A stretch of DNA of 64,000 nt from Ananas comosus (GCF_001540865.1 NC_033637.1:5787737-5851736), one strand, 5' to 3'; counted from the stretch's first letter, positions 21,042 to 34,753 are shown. Notes: generated by a model from the sequence alone, not told the origin. Numbers and translations: made by a program.

Positions 21042-23425
21042 TGTAGTATTCTAGATATTTGGATAGGATTGGCTACAGTATTAGTGACTGGTCGACAAAT
21101 CTGGTGAGTGTCGCACTGAGTCGGAGTCATTTCTGCACGAAATGAATGCAACAATGAACTTGGCGCACTCAAAGGAGCAAAACTGGAGTTTTGCCAGTTT
21201 CGGGCACCCAAAGCTGGTTTGGATCGCCCAGAACTCAAGTGCTGATTTGAGCAGAACTGGAAGCCAATTCGGATCCTTATTTTGGGCGCCCAAAAGTGGG
21301 TCCGAAAATCCACCTCGTGAATATCGTTTGAGCTGACATGTGTTTGTGGTAGGCGAGTTCCGCCGGACCAGGTTAAGGGTGCAGTACACCGTGGGCGGAG
21401 GAACCGAAGGGGAGCAATTATGTCGCCTGGAGGTTTCGGACGCCCAGAAAGGGGTTGTGGGCGCCTGAAAGTGGTCGTTTCTGCAAGGATATCAGGTTAG
21501 CAGTTTTTGTTCATGAGGCTTATTTGACCATTCTATTACCCTATAAATAGATAGAGTACGACCCTGGTGAGCTCTTTTCACCTCTTCTTCACAGTGAAGC
21601 CTACAATTGCATTCCAACCCCTCTAAATCCTCCAATTTACACAATTCCACTATTTCCACCTTGAGGATGTCAATTCTAGCAGTTTCCCAGCGGCGACCTT
21701 CGGCGTTTTGACTCATGTGCGACGTAGGAGGATCGGATTACTACGAAACTTGGTTTGGTGGTTAGAGGACTCCTTAGAGATTTCGTGGAATAAATTTGAC
21801 AGAAATTGATTGAGGTTAGTATAGTCAATTTCCTGTTCTACTCAACTGCTATGGATTTTGAGCTGAAAATGATATTTTTGGGGATAATTCCTGGAGGGAG
21901 CTGGAGTTGCGACCTGAGCCTAATTTGCTATCATCCTCCACTGGTTTTGGGACCTTTTCTCACCTGAATTGGAGATTGAAAGGTGAAGTTGATATTGTAA
22001 TTGGGGAAAAGTTAAGGTTAAGTGCTAAATTTTATAAGATTAATGGAATTTTATAGTGTTTTTGGTGTTTAGAGCCTTGGAGGAGTATTGTTGCTGGTTC
22101 AGGGTGATCACGGCTGAGCCTCCTAGTATTTTCGTGGCATCTAGCCTGTCGGATTCACGCTAGAGGTGGGTTAGTGATGCTTACCGGATTTTTGTGGATT
22201 TCCTCCTAAGTTTTGTTGCTAGCATGTATAGTGAATTTTTATATATCATGTTTCATTGCTCAATTCGTCGATTTATTGTGTTCCTAAATCTGAATTGGAG
22301 CTTAGAATATTAGTTAAATAATACATGTTGGACTTCGATTTGACTTAGGAAAAAACTGACGTTTCTACACTGTCATATGTTAAAACTACCAGATTTAGCT
22401 CTAGGAGCCGTAGTTTGTTTGTATCACCGCAGTTTGTGGGCGGTGGATACTCAGGATAGTGTAGAATGTATTTACGCTCATGCTGGGATACCGAGCTTAT
22501 TTTTACAGTAGTGTTTAGGCTATTCCGGACCGTCGGGTGCCGTTGAGGTTGACGGTGGACCCAGATTGCTGTTTTGCATCAGATTGTGCTGAAGGCACGA
22601 GAGTTTGGTTGTTAGACCAGTGTGACCCTGTTTACTTGGATCATAGCCTGTGAGAGTCTGATTGAGCTCGACAGAGATATGCTTGCATACTCGGTTGGAT
22701 AGCGCCCACGAGTGCCACTTCGGGGTCGGGCTTTGTGCGTTTGCGTTGTTGTCGTTTTGTCCTAATTGGACTTGCTCTCCACGGACGGCTTAGTGTGGAG
22801 GTAGTTGTATAGCTTCGACAGGCGGAACGGGTGTATTCACAGTCCCTAGTGAGATTGGGTCAAAGTTTACATTATTCTACAGATAGTAGTGCCGGATCAT
22901 GATAGTATAGTGGCATGTAGCTGTAGATTGTTTCCAGTTCCTTTACTATCATTGAGTATACCTTCTGTAGACTTAGTGGGTGAGCTGTTGAGGTCAATAG
23001 CGGTACTCACTGAGGACTACTTCTTTTTACAGTAGTTCTCACGCCCAGTTGTGGATCTTTTGTAGAGCCTTCGGTTGCGGCTGCTGCTACTGCTAATACT
23101 GGTTGTGGAAAGGATATTGCGAGTTAGAGCCTTTCCTGACGAGTTGTAGAGGTAGAAGAGTACCAGCTACAGATAGTTATAGTTTTTGGTTCTTTACATA
23201 CTGTTGTTGTACCTCGCTGGAGCGAGTATTTTGTACCCGGATGCTATGTATGTATTGAACCATTGTTGTTTATCTATATCTTATTTTCTCTTTAGCAGCT
23301 CTATAATACTGGTTGTAGTGTTGTATGAATACAGGTGCAGCTTCGCTTCGTATACAGGAAAAATTCTTATGTATACGGCGAGTCTATTAGCGCTCCCGAA
23401 AAAACGAGTAATCCGAGGCATGACA
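21042..23425 (+). mobile_element. Solo LTR of an LTR retrotransposon (2.38 kb)
   Basis: The unit starts TGTAG and ends TGACA (TG..CA). It is flanked by the 5-bp duplication attta at 21037-21041 and 23426-23430, the standard size for LTR elements. Its composition shifts sharply at both edges from extreme A/T to balanced. A TATA-type promoter (tataaatag, 21542-21550) about 500 bp in sets the plus orientation. No gag-pol sequence or second LTR copy is present, so it is a solo LTR from recombination. The length suits the long LTRs of Ty3/gypsy chromoviruses, but the lineage cannot be proved from the LTR alone. Confidence 0.82.
21542..21550 (+). promoter_or_regulatory. TATA-type element in the solo LTR
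   Basis: The sequence ccctataaatagatagag lies in a pyrimidine/GC-mixed context about 0.5 kb inside the LTR. It is the likely U3/R promoter of the former retrotransposon. Position and orientation agree with the TG..CA ends. Confidence 0.5.
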
Positions 23426-23808
23426 ATTTAATAAAAAGAATTTATTATAATATTTAAATATAATTTATTATAAATTTTTTTATAATATTTAAATATAAAT
23501 AATATGTATTAATACAGTACAATTAATAATTTTATAATAAAAATAATGTATTATAATATATAACATATTATATTTATATAATTTAGTTTTAATTTAATTT
23601 ATAATTTTAATTAAGTTTGAAATTAAGTATTGGAATAACACTATTCCACCAAAATGGTGGAATAGCAAATCCCTTGCTATTCTGGAATAACCGTGAATAG
23701 CAAGGTTTGACCGGGATAAAATATTCCGGCCAAATTTCACTCCGTTTGGCGGAATAGCGGGGATAACTTTCGTTATCCCCGCTTATCCCCCGAACCAAAC
23801 GGGGCCAA

Positions 23809-24668
23809 ATATTAAAAAGAAATACAGAGATTAATTTACATTGTAAAATGCATATTTTTGCCAAATAAAAATTAAAGAAATATCAATTATTAAAGCCGAG
23901 AGTGCCATTCAGTATGCCCTTTAGTTGAGGGGTCTCCATATATCACTAAAGATCAGTTTGGTTTTGAGACTCATCTGATGTTAGTAAGCAAAATGAAGTT
24001 GAAATGAAAGCATATAGAAAATATATTTAGCCGCTTATTTGATTGGGCTATAGAAAATATATCTTAACTGGCTGATTATAATGTGTGGAATATAATATAC
24101 TCAAAATGAAACATAATTTTTTTTACAATACTTTTTTATTACATAAGATAATCTTTTCGCAATTCTAAAGGAAGGCTAAAGAAAAAATAAAAGGAAAAAA
24201 GTGTACATAGACTGCTTAAACATTAGCTCTTTTGTAAAAATATCTCTAAATTTTTTATTTTAGCAATTACACTCTCTAAACTTTATGAAATACTTTCATT
24301 GGCTACCTCCTGAATGAAAATTATTAATTACACAATTTGTTTGGTCCTATGTCTTCTATGTGAACATATACAAAAAGTGACAAACAAATATGAAAGTAGA
24401 TTAATCCATCAATTTCTATATGTAATTATCATAACTTGAAGAGAAAAGATAAATTTAGTACACTTTACATTCTTATAAAATTATATGCAAGACATGCATT
24501 CAATAAACAAACTGTATAATTATTAACTTTGTTTAAAGAAAGGGGACTAATTGAACTATTTTGATAAAGTTTATGAGTTTTGTGGCAAAAATCAGAAATT
24601 GATTTGGGTGCCTATTTATAAAAGACTATAGTTCAAGCCACTCTATACATTTCTTGAAAAATAGAAGG
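23809..24668. other. Intergenic, AT-rich, no gene seen
   Basis: Nothing beyond AT-rich sequence and short homopolymer runs was recognised. Confidence 0.5.
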
Positions 24669-25164
24669 TGTAGAACGCAGCGGAAGTATTCGTTCGTATC
24701 TTTTTGCGGAAGCGATTCGCGCCACAAAACAACGAGCCCAGATCGTAGAGGTTGATTCACGTGTCCTTGGATCGTCCTTGAAGGTCTTCTCACGCTCCAA
24801 ACTCGCGGTGGATCGAACTACAAACGAGCACGATCGCAAATCCACCGTTCAAGTCCCTTTAGAATAATAGGTTAATGGAGGATGTGGTTTTTCTCTTTTA
24901 TTTTCTTATTCTCTTTCTTTTCGTTCCGTTCACTTTTTTCGTGTGGGATCGCCCGTATATTTATAAGGAATTCTAAAATATTAATAGCATAGGAGATAAG
25001 GCCAAATCGGTTATTAATTGTCATCCTAATATGATTAGATTTTATCTCTAAATAGCTTTCCAATTTAAAAGCGAGATTAATCCTAATCCAATTAGATAAC
25101 ATAATAACGATCGGATCGAGCCCAATCATGAGCGCACCCGATTCAATTTAACCGAATGCCAACA
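24669..25164 (-). mobile_element. Copia-like solo LTR (about 496 bp)
   Basis: On the minus strand the unit starts TGTTGGCATTCGG and ends GCGTTCTACA (TG..CA). The flanking pentamers gaagg (24664-24668) and taagg (25165-25169) match at 4 of 5 positions, consistent with an aged 5-bp TSD. A TATA box in minus orientation (tataaata, complement of 24958-24965) lies about 200 bp from the 5' end, as in short Copia LTRs. The 3' part is GC-richer than the surroundings. No internal retroelement genes remain. Confidence 0.65.
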
Positions 25165-25558
25165 TAAGGAAAATGCTAAGCCCCTAATACAGGTTTGAAT
25201 CTTACGCCACAGCGATCTAAAAATTCACAAAACTCTAATGGTTCTTATTTTAAAAAATAAACTGACATGAAGGTTTGGGTGCATATCTTACACCCTAGCC
25301 TACGATGTAAGGATTGCAATTCTCAAAAACAAAAAAAAAGTTTACTTGTACACTACAAAAGTGGAGTGTAGATCTTACACTCTCATTTAGAAAAAATGAT
25401 AAGATAAATAAAAATTATAATCCTTAGACAAATTGGTTGTAATATATACACCCACTTTAGAGTGTACAAATAGCATTGCTAAAAAAAAAAAACTTAATTT
25501 TATTATATTATGCTGTATTTTACAATTTTTTCGGTTCTTACACTGTTTTTTTTTTTTT

Positions 25559-25838
25559 GGAAAAACTTCAAATACCACTCCTGTGGTTTTACATTTTCTC
25601 ACTTTAGTACCCTGTGTTTTAAAGTGCATCAATTTATTATCCTGTGGTTCTATTTTTATCTTTTTATTATCGATTTCACTAATTTTTTTCGTTAAATCAG
25701 TGACAAAGTTAAAACTAAATGGTACTAAAATGAATATTCAATAAATCTAAGTGGGTATCTAAAATTTTTTGTATATAATTTAACGAAATATTAACGAAAA
25801 ATAAAACCATAGTAGGACACTAACTTAATATATACTTT
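25559..25838. mobile_element. Truncated copy of a palindromic MITE family
   Basis: It begins ggaaaaacttcaaatacc followed by 'cctgtggttttac' and 'cctgtggttctat' blocks. It shares these with the more complete copy at 36449-36786 but lacks the matching right terminal repeat. Here the right end fades at about 'aaaaccatagtaggacactaa', the complement of an internal block. Non-coding. Confidence 0.55.
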
Positions 25839-26470
25839 ACCACACTAATTATGCTATATTTACAAGTTAGTATACTAGTTATGCTATATTTGTTACATTG
25901 GTTTTCAAGTCTTTAGCCAAGTTCACTGAATCGTCTTTTTTCTTTTTCTTTTTTTTTTTTTTTTATCTATGCACTATAAGTAATAACCATATAAGTTTAT
26001 ATAAAAATTATTTTTAAAAAATACTTGTTAAAAATAGCAAAATATATATTCAACTTATTATAATATAATAATAATAATATATAATATATATAAATAACAA
26101 ATAATAACTAAAAATAACTTAATAAAAACTTTCAACGTGTCTATCTAGAAATTTATTTTATATTTTTTTTCACTATTAAACTAGTATTTTTTAATAAAGT
26201 TATTAAATTATGTCTAAAATAAGATGTTTGTTAATATTAATATAAAAATCGGTAAAAAAAAATTGTTTAATGATATTTATGCGAAACAAAGTTGCAAAAC
26301 AGCATAAGATTAAAAAAAAAGAAAAATAGACTTAAAATATAGTATAGAAATTGGTAAACATAATTATATAATAATAATAAATTTTTAAAAATAATATGAT
26401 GTATTAAATTAAAATAATAAAAAAGTACATATATTAAAAAAGTGTGATTAAGCAAAAAGAAGAATAAAAA
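25839..26470. other. Intergenic, very AT-rich, no gene seen
   Basis: The stretch is a mixture of T tracts (25940-25964) and ata/taa permutations. No feature is supported. Confidence 0.5.
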
Positions 26471-27417
26471 GCAATGCGCGTCGGATACTCGGAGCGTCCA
26501 TGGTCGTTGTCGTAGCGAAGGACAACGACGACTCTTTCGCTTTTACGACGAGGACGAAATAGTAATCCTCTTTTGAGGCGATTTAGAAACCCTAGTAACA
26601 ACGTTTCGATCGAAATCGCCAAACCCTCGCCCACGCGATGCGAAACCCTTCCTTCGATCTACGCTGATGCATTCGTTGCTGCGGAGTTCGTCGATTTTAA
26701 CTCTGGATTTCATATTTTTTGGCCTCTTCTAGGGTTTGTACGGATCTCTCTGCTATCCTCTTTACTTTCCTTTTTTAAAAAAAATTCTTATGAGCATTGA
26801 TGCTGCTACTTTTAGAAAGTTCAAGTTTCTTCTGTTTTTGATCGGAGTAATTAATTTTGATTTGTTGTAATTGAGTTGACTTTGATTTCTTGTCGCTTCA
26901 TCGAGCTCCATTTAATTTTTCTTGGGAAAAAATGATCTAACAAAGCTAATTTAGTTGTCGCGTCCATCTTTTGGAGATGAAATTAAAGATGAAATGGTTG
27001 TTGAATAGTTATGTTCTTAAGATGATATGTTAGTTGAATTAGACATTTTATTGCTCATCTATCAAGGAAACTTAATAGAGTTTGATAGAGTGACCCGATT
27101 GAAACATAAAGTAAAGATTACGGACTTAATTGCTACAAATTGAAGTTCAGCGGCACAAATAAAAATTTATAATAAGTTCAACAGCAAATTGCATCATTTA
27201 TTGTTTTGGTGAATTATTAAGTATCTTCTATTTTCTTTTTTGTTTTTTTACGGCATAGAAGAAATATATTTTTGCTTCTAAATAATGATGTGGAAGTTCT
27301 TTAATCATCAAATAGGCTATAAATTAATTTGCAGCATTTCCTTGTTACTTTGTAGTTTGATACTTTTGCTGATTGGTTGATGCTTGCTCATTGGATTGAC
27401 TGAGAAGCCATTGTAAA
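26471..27417 (+). promoter_or_regulatory. 5' leader and probable leader intron of the DUF707 gene
   Basis: Composition shifts to balanced at 26471. A telo-box (gaaacccta, about 26585-26593) precedes a pyrimidine-balanced leader rich in ORF-free sequence. A donor near 26730 (ctag/ggtttgtacg region) is plausible, and an acceptor 'actttgtag' at about 27347-27355 is likely, leaving 62 nt before ATG 27418. This arrangement, with a leader intron close to the start codon, is common in plant genes, but the donor is uncertain. Confidence 0.45.
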
Positions 27418-27947
27418 ATGGGCAACAATAATCGCAGGTTTGTAAACCCTGCCTCTACACCTCTTAAATATTCAAGAGCTGTGCTTTTGATGGGCATGAA
27501 CTCTATGTTAAGTTATGCGATAGTAAATTATGATTATCATAGCTCGCTGACGTAATCTATTTAATTGTCCAGTGCTCTTCTTAAGAAGCCAAGTGAGAGT
27601 GCCAGATTAATTTTTTCGGCTGTTGTTGGAGTTGCTTTAGGATTCTTCTTTGGAGTTTTATTTCAAACATTCTCCATCACCTCGGTATGTATGTTAGTTA
27701 ACTTGGGCTGATGAAAATACATACATATGTAAATATGTTTACAACTTTTCACACTTTTGTGCACTGATGCACATCGCAATCTGCCTGTAACCGCTTAACT
27801 AATATGCGTGTCTGTCTGATGCACACCAAGATTGCTGCTTAGCTGGCCCGTGTATGAATTGTAGTGTGTATAGGATGCACAAAAAAAAAAGGCAGAAGGA
27901 CTGAACTCCCATACTTCCAAATGCATTNCCCCCCCCCCCCCCCCCCC

Positions 27948-27990
<43 letters not shown>

Positions 27991-30900
27991 ATATGTATGT
28001 ATTCTTTTTTTTCTCAAGGCCTGAGTACTGTTTTTATTTTTTTATTTTTTTATCACAGCTTAGTTTGCTTCCCAACATTACCTCTACAATAGACATTGCA
28101 TTTGTTGATAATGGCCAACCATTTGGCCATGATATTCCATCAGCATCTAAACAGCATACAAATAGAAGCAGAACTTCCAGAAGTCATGGATCAGGTGATT
28201 CTTTGAAGGTAACAAGTATTGTACTAAATTCTAACTCTTTAGATGATTTAGATTAGTTTGATTTTTAGTCCCAATTAATTTTGTTGCTTGTTTTCTGGCT
28301 GTGAACATTACATACTATACTTATATAAATTTCAAACCATGCCCCAGAAAAGTTACCTTTAAAAGTTGAAGTTGGTTCCATTATTCCATAAGTCAAAATT
28401 CGACTGACATTGTTTCATTTGGAATGAAGTCTCGATTTTGTTGAAGCAGCTAGCTCTTTAACATCTTAGAATGTCGGTTACTTAAAAAGGATTACCCAAT
28501 ATGTATGCTAAGGTACTGACTAGACTTCTCAAATTTCATGGAATAAAATCTAATAAGATGTTATCGTGGATTGCCAGCGCCAAATTCTCAGTTAGCACCG
28601 TACAGGATTCGATATCAGGTTATCTCCTGTGCCACAATGTGTTGAGTTATGCCAGCATGTTGTGGTGTGCTTTGATGTATTATTCAAAATTTGGTCCAAT
28701 AAGGTTATTTATATTCTTCAGAGGACATTATCAATTTGTAAAAATTCAAAAGACGGACAAGAACCCTGTGTCAATGGTGTGCCAGGAGGGGGCAGGTCTG
28801 TGTCATTGGGATGCAACAGCACGCCAAGTGCAGTCAGAATACCTGCCATGGCATGTACCAAGCCAACTAGGGCACAACATGATGTCATTCCAGAGCAAAA
28901 GGCAATTGTTGAATGCAATAGAATGCAACAGAAACGAAGATAGGGAATAAGCTTTTATCTGTAGAATCATCTATCTTAATTGGTAGGTTAATTTTGGATT
29001 AAGTCAAGTGGTCTATTTACAATCTTCTATTCTCAAGTGACTGAAAACAGGTGCAACAAAGTATGTGTCTCAACTATCTAGACTCATATGATATTGATGT
29101 ACTTAATTTGTTTCTATCATCTATATGTCAATGGTTAAAATTTTAGGCCTTTAATATTTTAGGGAAGCAATGAGATAACCATGATTTAGTAAAGGCTTTC
29201 CAGCACTGTCGCCTAAAGTGGAAAACTTAAAATGAGAAGCATATGGCATTGGTGTATTATTAATGATACTTATTTTTTATCCATGCAAGCACATATTCCA
29301 ACACTTGGTTACGATAATACGGTATGGAACTGATTTCTATTTGTTGATTGCTTGTGAAATCTATGTAACTAAACAGTTGTCAATTACATTTATCATCTTC
29401 TGCCTACAAGTATTATTTAGAGAGTTATATAGCCAGTGCAAAATGAAATCAAGGATAACTTGGGAAATTCTCGATAATCCGAATAAGATATTTGGCTTAT
29501 TATTTAAAGAACCCGTTATTCTGATGTTCAGTGGTGTTTATTGATTTCTTTGATAACAACAGGAGTAGAAAGGAAGCATTGCTTATTATTTTTTGCATTT
29601 ATGGAGCTATGAGCGAATGGTAGAATATGAAAGGATGTCATATCGCTCTTTGCTGTAACTTAATATCTTATTTTTTCTTATTTTTTCCTTTTTTTTTTTT
29701 TTTTTTTTTTTAAGGCTTCTTATAATGGATAGAATGAGATGCATGCTATACAAAACTAACATTTTTCTTTACATGTGTATTGATCATTTTGGGGTAGAAT
29801 ATTTACAGGATTCTATTTTTCTTTTCAAAATAAGAACTCTTCTTTCCTTCTTCAGATATATGTGCCAACGAACCCTCGTGGTGCTGAGTTATTAGCTCCG
29901 GGTATTGTCGTTTCTGAGACTGATTTCTACTTGCGACGATTGTGGGGTGACCCCAATGAGGTATGTCTATTACTGCCTCAAGCACTATTTATTCTTTGTA
30001 TTATTATCTATGTAATCATGGAAGTTGAGAGCTCACTCCACTAACATGCCACTCTTGGCAAATGACTTCTATTAATTTGTGGCCTGTAGTGCTTCCTATT
30101 TGATTGCCGGCAAAATAGATCCTTTAATAGGCCCCCAAGCAAGCATGAATACTTTTTTCACCTAATTTACTACACAGATTTTATTAGTGAAATATTCTGC
30201 CCAAATGAAGATGGATGATGCTTCAGTATTCCTAGTTTGGCAAGTTGATGGATATAATATGATCTGTATATCTTAGTTCAAGGCATCTATGTAACACATT
30301 TATTGACCATGATTATTGAAAAAAGATCTTCACTGAATTGAAATCTTTTACAGGATGACTAATCTATGAACAATTGTTAGAATATTTAGCCTAACCTAGT
30401 GAATTATCTGCTTATCTTTATGAAGGGCTCATTCCATTAGTAGTACTAACATTTCTGTAACTACTGATGTGTTGTTCTTTGCAACTGTAGGACCTAACTA
30501 CTCGGCCTAAATATCTTGTGACATTCACAGTTGGATTTGATCAATCAAAAAATATTGATGCAGCAGTGAAAAAGGTTAGTCGAAAGTAACATGCTATACT
30601 TCTAGTTTCATCTCGAGTGATGTTCAATTGACATGCAATTTAGTTTTATGATTTTCTAAAGTAGTTGATTATTTGTATTATTCTGTTAGTTTTCTGAGGA
30701 CTTCACAATTTTACTCTTTCACTATGATGGCCGGGCAAGTGAATGGGATCAATTTGAGTGGTCGAAACGTGCAATCCACGTCAGCATAAAGAGGCAGACT
30801 AAATGGTAAAGTCATCTAGAACTTTGAATATAAACTGTGTTGCTTTTTTCTTGTTTTCTTTTTTCCTTATCCTTACATTTGGATGTGTTTCTAAATTTTT

Positions 30901-33900
30901 CTTTTTCTTTTTTCTGTTGGTGCGAAGTTGGATAATTTTCCAGCTAGACTTGCCAGGAAGAGTCTTTTAAGCTGCGACCATAATTGTGTATTAATTATTT
31001 TGTATTAATTTGCAAATGTTTAGGTGGTATGCGAAACGTTTTCTGCATCCAAATGTCGTTGCAGCTTATGATTACATTTTTATATGGGATGAAGATATTG
31101 GAGTCGAACACTTTGATCCAGAGAAGTAAATTTCTATTTCAATCCATAATAGCCTATGTTTTCATATAACTCCGAGGTCATGATAGCTAGCGTTTCCTAA
31201 TTTTTCTTGATATATATTAGGTACATAAACATAATAAAGAAACATCGCTTGGAGATATCACAGCCAGCTCTAGAACCAATGAGAGGAATGATGTGGGAGA
31301 TGACTAAGCGAAGAAGCAGCAGTGAAGTTCACAAGTAGGATAAATATAGAAGTTTCCCATCTTATATTAATTTCCAATCTATTTTATCTTATTAATCATT
31401 AGCATTTTTTTGGATAATCGTCTTGCTATGAGTCTTAGCCTTTTTTGAGAAAACCTTATTATTGTTCTCTTCTCCTAATAGATTGATTTCTTTTTAATAA
31501 CTTTCCTCTAGAGAAACATTGGACAGACCTGGTTGGTGTGTTGATCCCCATTCGCCACCATGTGCAGCGTAAGGACTCTCTTTTACAAAAGATTCAGTTA
31601 ACTGTACTAGGCGTATGCCTGTTTGCCCTAGCTTCTGGAATAGTTTGTCTACTTTGAAAAGTTTCAACTAGGCATTTAGCAAACAAAAAGTCTGGAGCTT
31701 TTGCTGTGGCAGACCCCAAGACAGATGCTCCAGTTTTGGAGATTTTGGTTTTATTTTAGCGGGAACTTGATTGGGAGGATATGACTGAAAAATTAGAATA
31801 AGTTCAGCAGCATTTCTGCTGAAGATACAGTCAGGCTAAACAGGCATGCCTGTGTCGATTAACTATTCCTTCATTATTTATTCTTTAGTATAACTGATAA
31901 CAAGAATGTAAGTCCATGTGATTTTTATTTTTATTTTTTGTTTGTGCATTAAGTTGTAAATTTTAAGCCATAGACACTACTATCCAGTTGTTGTCCTTAA
32001 AGCGTTAAATAACTAAACAACTGAAATTGGCATACAGTTCTTGTCTACTTGACAATTGATGGATTGAGAATTTGGAGACCTCTTTTCTTATTCTTTTTTC
32101 AGGTTTGTAGAATTAATGGCACCCGTCTTTTCTAGAGATGCTTGGCGTTGCGTATGGCATATGATTCAGGTTTATTCTTTTTTTCTTAGACTGCTTAAGT
32201 TTCACATTGCACTTTTATTCTATGTTAGTTATCTTTCCAGTATTGTGAAAGGGTGCCTTATTTCTTTCTTAAATAAATAATTTCAGAATGACTTGGTTCA
32301 TGGGTGGGGTTTGGACTTCGCATTAAGAAGATGTGTGGAGGTATGCTTACATTCTTGATGAGTAACCTAGTAATTAATTATGAACAAAGATTCATCACTA
32401 GAATCAAATACTAGGAAGTAACTGTTATGAATCAAACCTGTGTGGTACGACCAGACTAACACAACTATGCAAATCAACTACTTAGCAGACAGGTTCATAA
32501 TAAGAGTTGTGGCTGCACATGGAAATGATTGTTTGTACTTAAATCGGCCTTTTCTTTTTCAACATTGTTGGATCGTGGGCGCTAACCACTAATTCCAAAA
32601 GCTCGATCGGTTAGAAAAGAGCAACCGATTCACTTAAAGCGTTTAGACATAGCATCCATAGGTCTCAATTGTGACTTTGATAAACTCCGGCCTCTGCCAC
32701 ATAGCCCGCAGGCTTTAATTTTGACTGGGCCCTCCCCGGCTTCTGCCATGTAAGAAGGATGCTGACCCATTTAAGCCAACAAAACTGCTTGTGATGTTTT
32801 TGGCTAGTTTCTTGGGAGCATAGCCTTGTGCTAATCAGTCCTGCCAAAAGGGTTAGGCTACAATGGTTTGCTGATAAGCTATACAAAATGGTTCAGCCAT
32901 AGATTTTCCTAAATCATAGTATTGGCTAGACCTTGGCCTGAGCTGAGATTGTGTGTAGACGAGATTGAGATTTGGGTAGGGCTGGTAGGCCATGTTTGTT
33001 CTTGGTCTATGTGCTATTCAGGCGATGCTCCAACCAAAAGTTCAACCACAGTGCAAATCAAGCCCTAGTCTGGTTTATTGTATCCAGACCATTTTTGGTA
33101 CTTTTGTTCTTTTGCCCTTTGTTTCTCTCCTCTTGCTTGCTTGAGCATACTAAAAGAGGAGCTTCCTTCATAATTGATTTGTTAACCCAACTTTTTCTAA
33201 AGATAAAGTTTGTCTAGAAGCCTAATATGTCAAAATGCCCAAGAAATCTCTTATAACTGTTGATGTGAGCAGAAAAAGGAAATTCTGATGCAACTTTATT
33301 GAAAATACTCCCATTCATACCGCAAGAAGGGAGCGACAAGCCTTTTCTTATATTCTGCTTCTCAGACTGAACACTTCCTAAAAGATAGACCGGATATATA
33401 CCTGCAACATTTGATTTTAGAATGTTCTCAAATTGCTATCTTGAAGTTGGTTTCATTCCATCTTGTGGCATAAGAAACCTTTTTTAAACATAAGTTTTGA
33501 CATATTTGTTTGATTTGCAGCCTGCGCATGAAAAGATAGGTGTTGTTGACTCGCAATGGATTGTTCATCAACTTATTCCTTCTCTTGGGAACCAGGTCAG
33601 TCATTCTCTCTTTGAAATTCTTGTGGAAAATCATTTTGGATTGTTATTTATATAACTCTACGTCATAAACTGAAATCAGCATTTGTAATCTTTTTGCACC
33701 CTTTTCTGATTTTACATTATCATTGTAGTTCTTCATAGAGTTTTAAGATTTTAGATGACTGATCTTTTTTTAGAACAGTATAATGTTAAATATGATTTCA
33801 CCAAGGATTGAATTCCACTAGAAATTTAACTATCATTGAATCTATATTTCATATATTCCCTTTATTAGATCTCAGTTACGAACAGATTCTTTTCTTGCTT

Positions 33901-34753
33901 CTTTTCTTTTCTTTTCTTTTCTTTTTCTTTTTTGGGAGTTGGGAGCTTGGTCTCTGCACTCCTATCTTAGATATGCCCCACCACCCCTTCAGACCTACCT
34001 TATCACTTTGGATACAGTGGTCTGGCTATCCAATTCTTATAATAGCATCTTTTTTTGTTAGCTTGGTTACAAACTAGGACTAATCACTTAGTATGGCAAT
34101 TTGTTGTTATTGTCATCTGTAAATCTTCATTTCCCTCTCCTTTCCAATTGATATTTCCCCTATCATTTGCAGGGAGAGCGCAAGGGTATGAAAGCAGCAT
34201 GGCAAAGGGTACGATTCAAATATTTTCACATTATATTTTTCTCATGTTTCTTATCTGATTAATATGCGTCGATGAAAGTTTTCTCAAACCAGAAGTGTGC
34301 TGGGACGCCAAAAAAATGTTCGACTTATGTTTTTTGTTTGCACCATAATGGTATCATTATTAAGTCAGCCTACATCTTCTCAGTGACAATACCATTAAAC
34401 TATTAGATTATTCTTGTAAAAGCATATGGCTGCTGCTTTTTCTTCTTTTTTTTTTTTCTGATTTTATCTGCTAATGAGTCCATCTCGTCTAATAACTCTT
34501 CCTTGCTTGTAGAGGTTACCTTATCATTAAATAAGCTGTACCATCCTTCACAGCAAATGCTATTTTGTGCAAAATTGAAGCATTTGTAGTACCATTTCAC
34601 ATTCCATTGTTTTTATTTTGATGAATTATATGACACCCCAATTAATTCTTGTATAAACAGGTGAGAGAAAGGTGTAAATTAGAGTGGTCACGGTTCCACA
34701 CTCGTCTGGTGTATGCTGAGAGGCAATATTTTGCCGGATTAGGTAAAGGTTAA
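27418..34753 (+). CDS. DUF707 family protein (membrane-anchored, lysine-ketoglutarate-reductase trans-splicing related type)
   Basis: Thirteen coding exons: 27418-27437, 27573-27684, 28059-28208, 29856-29960, 30491-30574, 30690-30805, 31024-31125, 31221-31334, 31512-31568, 32103-32169, 32287-32340, 33521-33595, 34173-34208, and the last 34661-34753 (so fourteen with the last). All are GT-AG and in frame; total 394 aa. An N-terminal membrane segment at about residues 17-40 (LIFSAVVGVALGFFFGVLFQ) is followed by a variable Ser/Arg-rich linker and the conserved DUF707 core: YVPTNPRGAELLAPGIV, FYLRRLWGDP, PKYLVTFTVGFDQ, KKFSEDFTILLFHYDG, YDYIFIWDEDIGVEHF, CVWHMIQNDLVHGWGLD, and HEKIGVVDSQWIVHQ. 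The family name is historical, and the biochemical activity is not established. The WDEDI acidic motif and topology suggest a Golgi glycosyltransferase-like enzyme, but this is inference. Confidence 0.92.
27929..27987. repeat. Poly-C followed by (CT)n, with an N at 27928
   Basis: About 21 Cs are followed by a CT dinucleotide array in the third intron of the DUF707 gene, ending just upstream of the exon at 28059. It may act as the polypyrimidine region, though a separate tract lies nearer the acceptor. The ambiguous base probably reflects sequencing difficulty at the homopolymer. Confidence 0.8.
32341..33520. other. 1.2-kb intron of the DUF707 gene
   Basis: The middle (about 32560-33200) is more GC-balanced than the gene's other introns. 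It includes 'gttggatcgtgggcgctaac' and several CCTCTGCCA / TTCTGCCAT phrases, so it may contain an old inserted repeat. No terminal repeats or coding motif could be identified. Confidence 0.35.

Larger units (their letters stand above)
20510..23808. mobile_element. Large TIR element split by a solo LTR
   Basis: The left end (about 20516) reads TTGGTTCGGGAATAAGC and the right end is the complement of TTGGTTCGGGGGATAAGC. Without the solo LTR at 21042-23425 the element would be about 0.9 kb, mostly low-complexity 'aaattttaaa' permutations with no coding capacity. The right subterminal part contains smaller palindromes ('gcggggataac..gttatccccgc'). The outer right flank reads cggggcc. A TSD was not found, so the exact ends are uncertain. 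Confidence 0.5.

Noticed and set aside
34403..34600. Possible extra DUF707 exon with a Lys-rich frame on the minus strand
   Set aside because: Wrong strand, and the exons at 34173-34208 and 34661-34753 join in frame without any insertion.
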